Under the pieces are notes generated by a model, which was not told where the DNA came from, did no database searches, and was given only the letters and a program-made list of their open reading frames with translations. The position numbers and the translations under genes are program-made. Below, piece after piece: positions 40,753-49,809 of a DNA stretch of 54,808 bases; positions within the stretch are counted from its first letter, which is position 1, and every line of letters begins with the position of its first letter. Source of the stretch: Planctomyces sp. (GTDB lineage Bacteria > Planctomycetota > Planctomycetia > Planctomycetales > Planctomycetaceae); contig SYJG01000233.1 in assembly GCA_005798445.1 (NCBI GenBank), positions 1-54,808 on the forward strand, in the 5' to 3' direction.

Positions 40753-41799
40753 ATGTTTGGTTTTTTGCAGGGACGCAGCGTATTTCTGTCGGCTACGGCC
40801 GCTTTGCTGATCGTCATGAGCGAACCCGTGCGAGCCTGGAACGACGCTGGACACATGCTGGTTGCCCGGATTGCGTGGCTGCGGATGACTCCCGAACAGC
40901 GAACTCAAGTCAGCGAGGTGCTGAAGCATCATCCGCATTACGAGTCGTATCTGACCGACAAGTGTCCGCCGGATGTGGCTCGCGAGGAGTGGGCCTTCCT
41001 GCGAGCCGCCACCTGGTCGGACTACATTCGTCCGCCAAAAACGCTTGACGCGGACAAAGTCGCGACGCACGAGCGGCACAAGTTTCATCGCGGTCCGTGG
41101 CACTACGTCAATTTTCCGTATCGAGTCGGGCAGGCCGAGAGCGCGTTGCCAGCCGAAGCGTTGCCGAACGAAACGAACATCCTCAGGGAGATCGAGACCA
41201 GCCAAAAGGTTGTTCAAAAACTTCTGAAGTTCGATCTGGGAGCCGTCTCCGGCATCTCGCACGAATCCAACAGAGCCGTCCGAATTTGCTGGCTTTTCCA
41301 CCTGATTGGCGACTTGCATCAACCAATGCACGCGGTCGCGCTGGTCGATGAAAAGTTGTTTCCTGACGGAGATCACGGCGATCAAGGAGGCAATCTGCTG
41401 GCGATCCGGGCAGACGCGAAAGCCAAGCCGCAGCGTCTACATGCCTATTGGGATGGCATCTTGGGATACGACTCGCGATTCAGTTCGGTGTGCGACCTCG
41501 CCGACCTGCTGTCGCGCGATCCGACGCTTGCTCCGGACAAGCTGGCGGAACTCGCGACTCACAAACGACCGCGTGACTGGGCGGCCGAGAGCTACGCGGC
41601 CGCCAAGACTCATGCGTATCTCGACGGCAAGATTCCTCTCGTTCTGTATTCGGAGATTGAAGGCAAAAAAGGGGGCGAGGATCAAGTTCCCGCTGTCTCA
41701 ACGATCGAAGGGGCCACAAGCCGTACGCTGGCTCGTCGCCGCATGGCCCTGGCCGGAAACCGACTGGCAGAGACGCTGAAGGCGGCGCTCGAGCACTGA
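40753..41799 (+). CDS. Exported S1/P1 nuclease
   Basis: A 349-residue zinc-dependent phosphodiesterase of the S1/P1 family, cleaving single-stranded nucleic acids and 3'-phosphates. ATG 40753 has AAGGA seven bases upstream; the upstream open frame runs through a repeat and is excluded. The signal peptide ends at PVRA, leaving Trp29 as mature N-terminus (WNDAGHMLVARIAW), as required since this Trp binds zinc. Other ligands: ATWSDYI, FHRGPWHYVNFP, FHLIGDLHQPMHAVAL and GDHGDQGGNLL. All zinc-binding positions seem intact. It should act in the periplasm or outside, perhaps for phosphate or nucleotide scavenging. Confidence 0.93.
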   Translation: MFGFLQGRSVFLSATAALLIVMSEPVRAWNDAGHMLVARIAWLRMTPEQRTQVSEVLKHHPHYESYLTDKCPPDVAREEWAFLRAATWSDYIRPPKTLDADKVATHERHKFHRGPWHYVNFPYRVGQAESALPAEALPNETNILREIETSQKVVQKLLKFDLGAVSGISHESNRAVRICWLFHLIGDLHQPMHAVALVDEKLFPDGDHGDQGGNLLAIRADAKAKPQRLHAYWDGILGYDSRFSSVCDLADLLSRDPTLAPDKLAELATHKRPRDWAAESYAAAKTHAYLDGKIPLVLYSEIEGKKGGEDQVPAVSTIEGATSRTLARRRMALAGNRLAETLKAALEH

Positions 41800-41851
41800 G
41801 TTCGCTTGCACGTCGAGCGATACCCCACGCGGCCTTGAATGAGATGTTTTT

Positions 41852-41927
41852 GGCGAGCGGTAGGGCGTCAGCCCTCCGAGTGATTCCATCTGCTTCGCCT
41901 CGGAGGGCTGACGCCCTGCCGCTCGCC
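41852..41927. repeat. Inverted repeat, family A, complete copy
   Basis: Arms 41852-41880 and 41899-41927 match at 28 of 29 positions (core GGTAGGGCGTCAGCCCTC) with an 18-nt loop. Arms are nearly the same as those at 19983-20068. The loop and right side (CCGAGTGATTCCATCTGCTT to CATGACTCCCCGCGCGA) are repeated at 45573-45649. It lies 53 nt after the S1/P1 nuclease stop. In the 428-nt gap 41800-42227 the only other structure seen is the repeat at 42064-42146. Confidence 0.93.
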
Positions 41928-42063
41928 GAATTTCTCATGACTCCCCGCGCGAAGTATCGTTGCCCCCCACGAATCATGTGGGCTAGCGCGTTTCGGTGGA
42001 TTTGCTGAACCAGAAATTCAAGGTATGACACAGCACTAGTTTTTGAAGCTGTGCAACTTGTCC

Positions 42064-42146
42064 CCCGATACGTCAGCGAGGGCGAACGCACCTTCGACAC
42101 CCAATTCCTCGCGTTTTGGAGTGATCCCCCTCGCTGGCGCGTCGGG
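42064..42146. repeat. Degenerate inverted repeat, family C
   Basis: CCCGATACGTCAGCGAGGG pairs with CCCTCGCTGGCGCGTCGGG at 16 of 19 positions across a spacer of about 45 nt. The right arm closely matches the element in the glycosyltransferase gene at 39398-39470, so this is an older or diverged copy, upstream of the GldG-like gene. Confidence 0.75.
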
Positions 42147-42227
42147 TGACAAACCGCCCGACTTCACAAATTGGCTTACTCTGGTGAATCCGAGACTCCG
42201 CGCTCACGATTCGTGGAGCGGTTGCGT

Positions 42228-44645
42228 ATGATCCGCCGCCCTCGCGAGATTTTGCGGAATCGGATCGGTATCGCGAGCAGACAACAGCTTCAAACCAGCG
42301 GTGCGGTGGACTACGTGAGCGGCGGCGAATTGACAAACTTTTGGGGTCTGCGACGAGTTGGCCGAGTGCTGTTGCTCTTGTGCGTGGCCACGTTGATGCT
42401 GGTCGCTTGGTCGGATTTGGTGATGGCCGGTGATCCTTTGTCGGTGCGCATCGGATTCGATCAGAGCTTCAAAGTTGGTCAGTGGACTCCGATCGTCGTC
42501 GAAAACGTTTCGGCGAATGCGCAGGCCTGTGAGGCAATCGTCATCGATCCGGATGGCGTGGGTGTCTCGTATCCACTGACGCAACAGGTCGCTGACGGCG
42601 GAACTCGTTGGACCGGAGTTGTTCGCAGCGGTCGATTGGACGGCGGACTTGAGGTGCGCGTCCGAAGCGACGGTCCAAGCCCGCTTCAGTCGCAAAAAGT
42701 ATTGGCATCGCGAGTTCCGAAAGGCACCGCGGATGACTCCACTGACGGCGCCCCGAACATTTGTTTTCCGTTGCGGCAGTCTGAGCCCGTTTGGTTGGAG
42801 ATTGGTACAGCGATCGAATTATTGAATCCGGTTGGTTCATTGCATGCGATTCGATCGGAGACATTTCCAAACATCGTCGAGATTCCTTCGGCCTTGGATG
42901 GCGTCGATGGAATTTGGGTGCCCAGCCGCACGACGTTGAATGAAGCGGCGCGGGTGGAATTGGAAAGGTGGCTGCGTCGCGGCGGTCATTTGGTCGTCAC
43001 GATTGCGACGGACGTCGATGAATTTCAACGAACGCCGTGGGCGGGATTGCTCTCCAGCGTTGTCGAGCCGCGTGCGCGGATTCGAACGACGGATCTCAGC
43101 GGCATCGAAAGCTTCACGGTACATGGTCGAAAAGTTCTCGGCGCGAATCGCGTTCCCGTGCCAGTTACGACGCTGTCGCTGAGCGAAGGCCAAATTTTAG
43201 CCTCTTGCCTGGAAGGTCCGCTTCTGACGCGAGCCAGTTTTGGATTTGGACTGATCACTGCGTTCGGGATTGATCCGGCTGTCGCACCAATGTCGCGTTG
43301 GGATGGCCGCCATAGTTTTCTGAAGCGTTTGTTGCTCTCAAGGACAGACACAGAATCCGCGAAGTCACCCGTCCGATCATCGTTGTCGCAAAGCGGCATC
43401 ACCGATTTAGCATCGCAGTGGCGAGCGGCGGCAATTCACATTCCGGAAATCGCTCGTCCCACCTTGTGGGGGGCTTTGGGTTTGCTGTTGGTGTACGCAG
43501 CCGTGATCGGCCCGCTCGATTACTTGCTGGTTCACAAACTGCTGAAACGTCCGCATTGGACTTGGGTCTCTCTGCCGTTGTTGGTGGCCGTGACCAGCCT
43601 TGGGACGGTCTGGTTGGCCCGCGCGACAAATGGTAATGTGGAAAAGCTGACGCAGTTGGACGTCGTGGATATCGACTCTGTCGGGCAAGAGGTGGTCGCT
43701 CGATCCTGGGCGACAGCCTATGCGACGGAGAACACGCAGTGGCATGTCGAGGCCAGACCAACTCGGGTGCCCGCGAATCACCCGCAGAGGGTTCTCAGTT
43801 GGCTGGGCTTCCCGGAAAACGCCTCGGGCGGGATGTACCGCGACAGCGGATTTGACATCGGACACGCGGTCGCACGATCGGCGGCGGATCGCTCGTCGCT
43901 CGATGGCGTTCCGGTTGCGCAGTGGTCGTCGAAGTCGTTGACCTCGGAGGCAACCTGGACCACAGAGAGGCCGCTGGTTGAGTCGCAGCTCACCAGCACC
44001 GTTGCAGGTGAATTGGATGGCCGCGTCGTGCATCACCTCCCGTTTGATCTGCTCGATTGGATCGTCGTGATTGACAAGTGGATCTATCGCCCACATCCGC
44101 GGTTTGGTGAGGCGGCCACAATTTGGCGTGCCGATCAGCCGTGGACTCCCAAAGACGAACGGAACTACGGTCGAGAACTGCGCGGTTTCCTGCAACGCGC
44201 CACCGTGACGAAAGTGGAGGGCAAAAAAGGCTCCGTTAAGGAGGACGCGCTGCTCAAGAAAGAACGCTACAACCCGCTCGTTCTCGATCCGGCGGATATT
44301 CTGCAAATGATGACTTTGCATGAATCGGCTGGCGGCAAAGCGTACACGGGACTGGATCATCACAGTTTGAGTGCCTTCGACGTGACGCCGCTGCTGGCAC
44401 TGGATCGAGCGGTCGTGATCGCTCGCGTCGCTGAGCCGACCACCGAGTGGCAGTTTAACGGCGAAGCTCGCCGCCCGACGAGACACCACGGTTTCGTCCG
44501 GTTCGTGTTGCCGGTACGACGAATCGGCGATGCGTCCGGATTTCGATTTCTGCCAAAGCTGGAACCCCAAGCGCCGACTCCTCAGGAGGCGGAACAAAAG
44601 CCGAATGACAAGATCTCCGCCCCCAACGAAACCAAGACGCCGTGA
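42228..44645 (+). CDS. GldG-like membrane protein next to ABC ATPase
   Basis: An 805-residue protein from ATG 42228 (a TTG at 42171 is less likely). One N-terminal helix (VGRVLLLLCVATLMLVAWSD), a large extracytoplasmic region (about 70-400) with IWVPSRTTLNEAARVELERW and LRRGGHLVVTIATDVDEFQR, which resembles the DUF4350/GldG-type glutamine-amidotransferase-like fold, then two helices (about 410-470: GALGLLLVYAAVIGPLDYLL and SLPLLVAVTSLGTVWLA), then another soluble domain. Its stop overlaps the GTG start of the ABC ATPase (GTGA), so the two are translationally coupled. An ABC-2 permease, usual in such sets, is missing. The role is probably envelope export or gliding-like machinery (inference). 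Confidence 0.72.
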   Translation: MIRRPREILRNRIGIASRQQLQTSGAVDYVSGGELTNFWGLRRVGRVLLLLCVATLMLVAWSDLVMAGDPLSVRIGFDQSFKVGQWTPIVVENVSANAQACEAIVIDPDGVGVSYPLTQQVADGGTRWTGVVRSGRLDGGLEVRVRSDGPSPLQSQKVLASRVPKGTADDSTDGAPNICFPLRQSEPVWLEIGTAIELLNPVGSLHAIRSETFPNIVEIPSALDGVDGIWVPSRTTLNEAARVELERWLRRGGHLVVTIATDVDEFQRTPWAGLLSSVVEPRARIRTTDLSGIESFTVHGRKVLGANRVPVPVTTLSLSEGQILASCLEGPLLTRASFGFGLITAFGIDPAVAPMSRWDGRHSFLKRLLLSRTDTESAKSPVRSSLSQSGITDLASQWRAAAIHIPEIARPTLWGALGLLLVYAAVIGPLDYLLVHKLLKRPHWTWVSLPLLVAVTSLGTVWLARATNGNVEKLTQLDVVDIDSVGQEVVARSWATAYATENTQWHVEARPTRVPANHPQRVLSWLGFPENASGGMYRDSGFDIGHAVARSAADRSSLDGVPVAQWSSKSLTSEATWTTERPLVESQLTSTVAGELDGRVVHHLPFDLLDWIVVIDKWIYRPHPRFGEAATIWRADQPWTPKDERNYGRELRGFLQRATVTKVEGKKGSVKEDALLKKERYNPLVLDPADILQMMTLHESAGGKAYTGLDHHSLSAFDVTPLLALDRAVVIARVAEPTTEWQFNGEARRPTRHHGFVRFVLPVRRIGDASGFRFLPKLEPQAPTPQEAEQKPNDKISAPNETKTP

Positions 44646-45568
44646 TCGAAACCAACCAACTCACGAAACGCTACGGCGACTTGATCGCTGTCAACAACAT
44701 CAACCTCAAGCTGTCCGAAGGGGATGTCTTCGGCTTCATCGGCCCCAATGGTTCGGGGAAGACAACCACGATGCGCATGCTGGCGACGCTGCTCAGCCCC
44801 GACTACGGCGAGGCCTACGTCTGCGGCAAGTCGATCTACACCAACCCGCAAGAAATTCGCCGGCTCGTCGGCTTCATGCCAGACTTCTTCGGCGTGTACG
44901 ACGACATGACGGTCATCGAGTACCTCGAATTCTTCGCTGCCGCGTACCGCATCAACGGCCCCGCTCGGCGAGCCGTCTGCGAAGAAAAACTGGAATTGGT
45001 GGACATGGCGTTCAAACGTGACGCGATGGTCAATCAACTGTCGCGCGGCCAAACCCAACGCATCGGCCTCGCCCGTGTGCTGCTGCACGAACCGCAAGTG
45101 CTGCTGCTCGATGAGCCCGCCAGCGGACTCGACCCGCGCGCCCGCATCGAAATCCGCAACCTGCTCAAAAAACTCGGCGAGATGAAGAAGACCGTCATCG
45201 TCAGCAGCCACATCCTGCCCGAACTGGCCGACGTTTGCACCCGCGTCGGCATGATCGAAAAAGGAGTCCTCATTGTGGACGGATACGTTGATGAGGTCAT
45301 GCGCAAGGCCCGCCGCAGCATCTTGCTGCTGATCCGAGTGAAAGACCGAATCGACGCTGCCGCCGCGCTGCTCGAACAACATCCTGGTGTTCAGTCGCTC
45401 GACACGAAAAACGGGACGATCTTCGCCACACTCAATTCCGACGTGCTCGACTACAGCGAACTCCCGACGTTGTTATTGGAGAGCGGCTTCAAGCTCACGC
45501 TGTTCCGCGAAGAAGAAGTCAATCTCGAAACCGCCTTCATGGAACTGACCAAAGGCTTGGTGCAATAG
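44642..45568 (+). CDS. ABC transporter ATP-binding protein
   Basis: A 308-residue ATPase of the ABC-2/drug-export (CcmA/GldA-like) class. Walker A GPNGSGKTTT, Q-loop region FMPDFFGVYDDMTVIEYLEF, signature LSRGQTQRIGLARVL, Walker B VLLLDEPASGLD and H-loop VIVSSHILPEL are all intact. The C-terminal about 80 residues (IRVKDRIDAAAALLEQHPGV) form the regulatory domain usual for this class. Start GTG 44642 overlaps the upstream stop. It is not the LolD type that would serve the MacB-like permease at 7.7 kb. Confidence 0.94.
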   Translation: MIETNQLTKRYGDLIAVNNINLKLSEGDVFGFIGPNGSGKTTTMRMLATLLSPDYGEAYVCGKSIYTNPQEIRRLVGFMPDFFGVYDDMTVIEYLEFFAAAYRINGPARRAVCEEKLELVDMAFKRDAMVNQLSRGQTQRIGLARVLLHEPQVLLLDEPASGLDPRARIEIRNLLKKLGEMKKTVIVSSHILPELADVCTRVGMIEKGVLIVDGYVDEVMRKARRSILLLIRVKDRIDAAAALLEQHPGVQSLDTKNGTIFATLNSDVLDYSELPTLLLESGFKLTLFREEEVNLETAFMELTKGLVQ

Positions 45569-45572
45569 CAAG

Positions 45573-45649
45573 CCGAGTGATTCCATCTGCTTTGACTCGG
45601 AGGGCTGACGCCCTGCCGCTCGCCGAATCTCTCATGACTCCCCGCGCGA
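45573..45649. repeat. Family A element, truncated copy at a convergent junction
   Basis: About 77 nt that match 41876-41954 at roughly 95%: the loop (CCGAGTGATTCCATCTGCTT), the right arm (CTCGGAGGGCTGACGCCCTG) and the flank CATGACTCCCCGCGCGA. The left arm is missing. It fills the gap between the ABC ATPase and convergent larE and continues into larE, giving its last residues and stop. Confidence 0.9.
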
Positions 45650-46495
45650 GGTTGACATCGGAGCCGTCAACCGAACATCCAGCGGCACCAGTGCGTTGAG
45701 GTTGCCCGAACGGAAGCCTTCCAGGTCGAGCGTCACGCAGCGGAAGCCGAGCGAACGGAACTCGCGGGAGATGCGTTCAAAGGTCGTCGCGTTCAACAGC
45801 GGTGTGACTTCACCGAGCGCGACCTCGATGCGTGCGAGGTCGTTGGCTTCGCAGCGGACTCGGAATTCACGGAGGTTGAATTCGCGACGCAGGAACGACT
45901 CGGCCGCGTCGATGCGGCGGACTCGTTCGGGGGTGACGGCGACTCCGTAGGCGATGCGGCTCGAAAGGCACGGCATTGCGGGCTTGTCCCAGCAGGGCAA
46001 TGACCACAGCTTGGCGAGGTCGCGCACGTCGGACTTCGTGAGGCCAGCCTCGATGAGCGGGCTGCGGACGGAGTGCTCTTTCGCGGCCGTCATGCCGGGG
46101 CGGTAGTCGCCGACGTCATCCAGATTCGCGCCGTTGCAAATCACGTCCGCTTCCAGTTCGCTCAATCGGGATTCGAGCCGCGAGTACAGCTCGGTCTTGC
46201 AGAAGTAGCAGCGGTTCGCCGGGTTCGCGAGGTAGCTTTCGTTGGCGAATTCCTCGGTCTTGAGCACAACGTGGCGAATCCCGATCAACGCGGCCACTTC
46301 CTGAGCTTGCTCCAACTCGCCGGACGCCAAACTGAGGCTGACTGCCGTGACCGCGACCGCTCTGCCCCCGCAAGCCTCGTGCGCCGCGCGAGCCACGACC
46401 GCACTGTCCACACCGCCGGAAAACGCGACAGCGACTCGACCGTAATCAATCAGCCGAGCCAGCAACTCATCACGTTTAGCCAATAGTTCGGACAT
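45632..46495 (-). CDS. larE: ATP-dependent sacrificial sulfur transferase LarE
   Basis: A 287-residue PP-loop enzyme that transfers sulfur from its own Cys to the pyridinium cofactor precursor of the nickel-pincer nucleotide used by lactate racemase and relatives. The PP-loop is VAFSGGVDSAVVAR (about 23-36). Cys176 in KPAMPCLSSRIAYG is at the position of the sacrificial Cys known in this family, and a Cys pair appears in NRCYFCKTELY. Length is normal (about 270-290). LarB, LarC and LarA are not in the window. The final residues (TSRGES) and stop come from the repeat element at the gene end. ATG 46495; divergent from the gene at 46.6 kb. Confidence 0.95.
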   Translation of the reverse strand: MSELLAKRDELLARLIDYGRVAVAFSGGVDSAVVARAAHEACGGRAVAVTAVSLSLASGELEQAQEVAALIGIRHVVLKTEEFANESYLANPANRCYFCKTELYSRLESRLSELEADVICNGANLDDVGDYRPGMTAAKEHSVRSPLIEAGLTKSDVRDLAKLWSLPCWDKPAMPCLSSRIAYGVAVTPERVRRIDAAESFLRREFNLREFRVRCEANDLARIEVALGEVTPLLNATTFERISREFRSLGFRCVTLDLEGFRSGNLNALVPLDVRLTAPMSTSRGES

Positions 46496-46628
46496 TGGTG
46501 TCGGATTCCCGCAAGCTGAGCCTCGGTAAAGAACGGCAGACGAACCGTTTCATGCTCCTCAAGGTCCACTTATACTCGGACCCACGGCCTACCGGCCATG
46601 ATTTTGGCATTTGGCAAGGAACAGAACG

Positions 46629-48548
46629 ATGAATCGTCTTTTGGCCATCCTGGGAAGTCTGTTGGTTTCCGGCCTGATTCTCACAGCGACCACGGTGCAA
46701 GCCGTGATCACGGCGGAGCATCGCAAAGAGCTGAATCAAGTTCGCGACAGCCTGGGGGACGTCGATAAGTTGATCAAGGACAAGAAGTACGACGAGGCCG
46801 GCAAAGCGCTCGACGAGGCGACCGCCAAGATCGAAAAAATCGTCAAAGACGCGGATGTCAAATCGAATGACAAGACGATTGCTCCCATCCAACTGCTGGT
46901 CGATAAAAAGAGACAGACGTTGCAAAAACTGGCGGGCACCACCAAGGGCAAGAAGGACGCAGCCGATGTCAGCTTCATCAAACAGATCGCGCCGCTGCTC
47001 AACTCCAAGTGTGCAAACTGCCATGACGACGATGCCGCCGGACGACTCCGGCTGGACTCATTCGCCGAGATGAAAAAGGGTGGCAAGAGTGGCCAGTTGT
47101 TGCAGATTGGTAATCCTCAGGGCAGCCTCATCATGGCTCGCGTGACAGCGGCGAATCCCGCTCAACGGATGCCGAAAGATGCGGCGGCACTGAACATCGA
47201 AGAAACCACCCTGCTGGCCAATTGGATCAAGCAAGGGGCGAAGTTCGACGGCGAGGACGAAACGGTCAAGCTGGCCGACTTCGGCAAGCCCGCCACCAAA
47301 GCGCGACCGAACACGCCGATCAAAATTTCGAAGGCCACGGGCAATGAGAAAGTGAAGTTCATCAAAGATCTCGCGCCCGACTTCGTCACGATCTGCCAGC
47401 GCTGTCACAGCGGCAACAATCCGCGGGGCGGGTTCCGCACGGTCACGTTTGAAGACCTCATGCGTGGCGGTGACAGCGGCGCGGTACTCGTCGCCGGCGA
47501 CTTGGAAGGGAGCCGCTTGTGGGAGTTGATCAACGGCGGTCCCCCCAAGATGCCCCCCGGCCAGGCGCTGATCTATCGCAAGTGGTACGACAACCTCAAA
47601 ATCTGGATCGAGGAAGGCTGCAAGTACGACGGCGACGACCCGAAGGTTCCGCTGCAACGGCTCGTCCCCACTGAGGACGAATTGAAGCTCGCGAAACTCG
47701 GCCGCATGACGCCGGACGAATTCATCGCAATGCGGAAAGAGCAAACTCACGAGCAATGGAAAAAAGTGCTCGGCAAAGAAGAGGCGCGCGAATTGGAGAC
47801 TTCGGACTTCTACTTCTACGGCAACGTCGAAGAAGGACGGCTCAAGCAAATCTCTGGCTGGGCTGACGAACACGCGAAAGCCTTGCGCGGTGGTTTCAAG
47901 CTGCCTGATTCCCCAATCTGGAGAGGCAAACTGGCAGTGTTCGTCTTCAAGGACCGCTTCGGCTACAGCGAGTTCAGCCAGACCATCGCAAATCGCGAAG
48001 CCGATCCGGCGGTCGTCGGACATTCCGAAATCACCGTCGGTCAGGAGGAGGCGTACATCGTCATCCAGGATTTGGGAGACACCGCGAACTCGACTCTTCC
48101 AGACACACGACTCAATCTGATCGACCAGATGACCGGAGCGTACTTGAAGCGTGACGGCAAAAAGCTTCCGGAATGGCTGATCCGTGGCACCGGGTTGGCG
48201 ATGGCTACCAAAGCCGTCGGTGGCGACAACGAATACTTGCGAAGCATGCGCGGTGCGGCGGCCGACGCGTTGCGCAGTCTCGAAACGCCGGGCGATCTCT
48301 TCGGCGAAGGAAAGTTCGCACCAACCGACATGGCTCCGATCGGCTACACGCTGGTCGGCTTCATGATCAAAGAGGCGGGACAGCCCAACTTCATGAAGTT
48401 CGTCGCCGCACTGCAATCGGGTAGCAATCTGCGAGACGCAGTCGGCAGCGTTTACAAGCCCGCGACTCCGCAGTCGCTGGCGACAGCGTATCTCGCATCG
48501 ATCGGCCAGTCGGCCGGCCCTGCGGTGAAGAAGAAAGGTAAGAAGTAG
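46629..48548 (+). CDS. Exported di-haem cytochrome protein
   Basis: A 639-residue protein from ATG 46629 with AAGGA nine bases upstream. Signal peptide MNRLLAILGSLLVSGLILTA. A short Lys-rich helical region (HRKELNQVRDSLGDVDKLIK) precedes two planctomycete-type cytochrome domains: LLNSKCANCHDDDAAGRLRL and FVTICQRCHSGNNPRGGFRT, each with distal Met regions (AQRMPKDAAALN; GPPKMPPGQALI). The C-terminal half (about 350-630; FYFYGNVEEGRLKQISGWAD, LAVFVFKDRFGYSEFSQTIA) looks like a peptidase-MA-like or DUF1570-type fold, but the zinc HExxH motif is absent. It ends in a Lys-rich tail (VKKKGKK). Periplasmic electron transfer or envelope role is inference. Confidence 0.82.
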   Translation: MNRLLAILGSLLVSGLILTATTVQAVITAEHRKELNQVRDSLGDVDKLIKDKKYDEAGKALDEATAKIEKIVKDADVKSNDKTIAPIQLLVDKKRQTLQKLAGTTKGKKDAADVSFIKQIAPLLNSKCANCHDDDAAGRLRLDSFAEMKKGGKSGQLLQIGNPQGSLIMARVTAANPAQRMPKDAAALNIEETTLLANWIKQGAKFDGEDETVKLADFGKPATKARPNTPIKISKATGNEKVKFIKDLAPDFVTICQRCHSGNNPRGGFRTVTFEDLMRGGDSGAVLVAGDLEGSRLWELINGGPPKMPPGQALIYRKWYDNLKIWIEEGCKYDGDDPKVPLQRLVPTEDELKLAKLGRMTPDEFIAMRKEQTHEQWKKVLGKEEARELETSDFYFYGNVEEGRLKQISGWADEHAKALRGGFKLPDSPIWRGKLAVFVFKDRFGYSEFSQTIANREADPAVVGHSEITVGQEEAYIVIQDLGDTANSTLPDTRLNLIDQMTGAYLKRDGKKLPEWLIRGTGLAMATKAVGGDNEYLRSMRGAAADALRSLETPGDLFGEGKFAPTDMAPIGYTLVGFMIKEAGQPNFMKFVAALQSGSNLRDAVGSVYKPATPQSLATAYLASIGQSAGPAVKKKGKK

Positions 48549-48561
48549 TGGCGAGCGGTAA

Positions 48562-48601
48562 GGTGCGAGGGGCGAGTGATCGGCCTCGCCCCTCGCACCT
48601 G
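48562..48601. repeat. Perfect inverted repeat AGGTGCGAGGGGCGAG
   Basis: Arms 48562-48577 and 48586-48601 are perfect 16-nt inverted copies with an 8-nt loop. It begins 14 nt after the cytochrome gene stop and ends 19 nt before the ThiO start, and is preceded by GGCGAGCGGTA, the outer end of a family A arm. A terminator or attenuator effect between the two genes is possible. Confidence 0.9.
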
Positions 48602-48619
48602 GTCCCTAACCCCTCTTCC

Positions 48620-49714
48620 ATGCCCGACATCGTGCTCATTGGCGGCGGCGTCATTGGACTATCGATCGCCTACGAATTGGCGAATCGAGGGGCCTCTGTG
48701 CGAGTCCTCGATCAAGGTCCCTTCGGACAAGAATCGTCGTGGGCCGGAGCGGGGATGATCACGCCCGGAAATCCCCTCGTCGCGAAGTCACCAGAGACCC
48801 GGCTGCGTGCTGAGAGTTTCATTCTCTGGCCCGATTGGGCCGCGCGCCTCCGCGAGGAGTCTGGCATCGAAACCGACTTCTCTCGTTGCGGCGGCATTGA
48901 GCTTTCACCCGAACGTTCCGCATCCGACATCGCTGCTGTCGCGGCCAAGTTTCAATCGGAAGGCGTGCGTGCCGAGTTGATCGGCTCACACGAGTTGCGA
49001 GAACTGGAACCGCATCTGAATCCCGAACTCGGCGACGCAGTTTATCTGCCGGATTACTGCCAAGTCCGGAATCCGCGCTTGCTGAAAGCCTTGCTTGCCG
49101 CGTGTGCCGCTCGCGGTGTCGAACTTTCCCCTGGCTTGCCCGTCATCGGTTTTGATCGTGGCGGTCAGCGCGTGACATCGGTTCGTACTCCCACCGAAAC
49201 GATCGCGGCCGGACAGTTCGTTGTGTGCAGTGGAGCCTGGAGCCAATCGGTCCTTGCCCAAGCCGGGTGCTCGATTCGTGTCGAACCGGTGCGAGGTCAA
49301 ATCGTTTTGCTCGAAGTGTTGCCGTTGCCGACTCATCGCATCCTCGAAGTCGGTTCACGCTACTTCGTCCCGCGAGCGGACGGCCGGCTGCTCATCGGCT
49401 CCACTGAAGAGCACGTCGGCTTCGAGAAACGCAACACCGCCGGTGCGGTCGCCGAATTGATCCGCTTCGGAAACGATCTGATCCCGTCGCTCAAAACCGC
49501 TCGTTTCGAGCGCTGCTGGTCCGGGCTGCGTCCCGGTTCTCCGACCGGCCTGCCGTACCTTGGCCGAGTTCCCAACTCCGACAACCTCTTCGTCGCCGCA
49601 GGTCATTTCCGCGCTGGGTTGATGCTCTCGCCGATCACGGCCGTGCTCTTGCGACAGTTGCTGCTCGGAGAGACTCCGGATCTCGCGTTGAGTGGAATGA
49701 TGCTGGCTCAGTGA
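48620..49714 (+). CDS. thiO: FAD-dependent glycine oxidase type protein (ThiO-like)
   Basis: A 364-residue flavoenzyme of the D-amino-acid/glycine oxidase family. ThiO oxidises glycine to iminoglycine for thiamin thiazole synthesis. The dinucleotide fold is IVLIGGGVIGLSIAYELANR, then LDQGPFGQESSWAGAGMI, a second ADP-binding part VCSGAWSQSVLAQAGC, EPVRGQIVLLE, and the C-terminal GLRPGSPTGLPYLGRVPNSD and FVAAGHFRAGLMLSP. ATG 48620 is used; the longer frame runs into the preceding repeat. No thiG, thiS or thiC gene is nearby, so the thiamin link rests on family similarity alone; a different glycine or D-amino acid substrate is possible. Confidence 0.85.
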   Translation: MPDIVLIGGGVIGLSIAYELANRGASVRVLDQGPFGQESSWAGAGMITPGNPLVAKSPETRLRAESFILWPDWAARLREESGIETDFSRCGGIELSPERSASDIAAVAAKFQSEGVRAELIGSHELRELEPHLNPELGDAVYLPDYCQVRNPRLLKALLAACAARGVELSPGLPVIGFDRGGQRVTSVRTPTETIAAGQFVVCSGAWSQSVLAQAGCSIRVEPVRGQIVLLEVLPLPTHRILEVGSRYFVPRADGRLLIGSTEEHVGFEKRNTAGAVAELIRFGNDLIPSLKTARFERCWSGLRPGSPTGLPYLGRVPNSDNLFVAAGHFRAGLMLSPITAVLLRQLLLGETPDLALSGMMLAQ

Positions 49715-49809
49715 CGAGCACTCGGCCAGGACTCGGCTATTCGCCATCGGCTTTCTTTTCCTACTCTCCCCGTGACCAGCAAGTGGATGGAACCTTGGGA
49801 GGACTGGCG

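Noticed and set aside
41480-42100. 206-codon minus-strand open frame across 41.5-42.1 kb
   Set aside because: It mixes antisense S1/P1 nuclease with repeat DNA; no homologous domain or start site.
44642-45568. ABC ATPase as the missing MacB-type partner
   Set aside because: Its C-terminal regulatory domain and overlap with the GldG-like gene place it in another class, 35 kb away.
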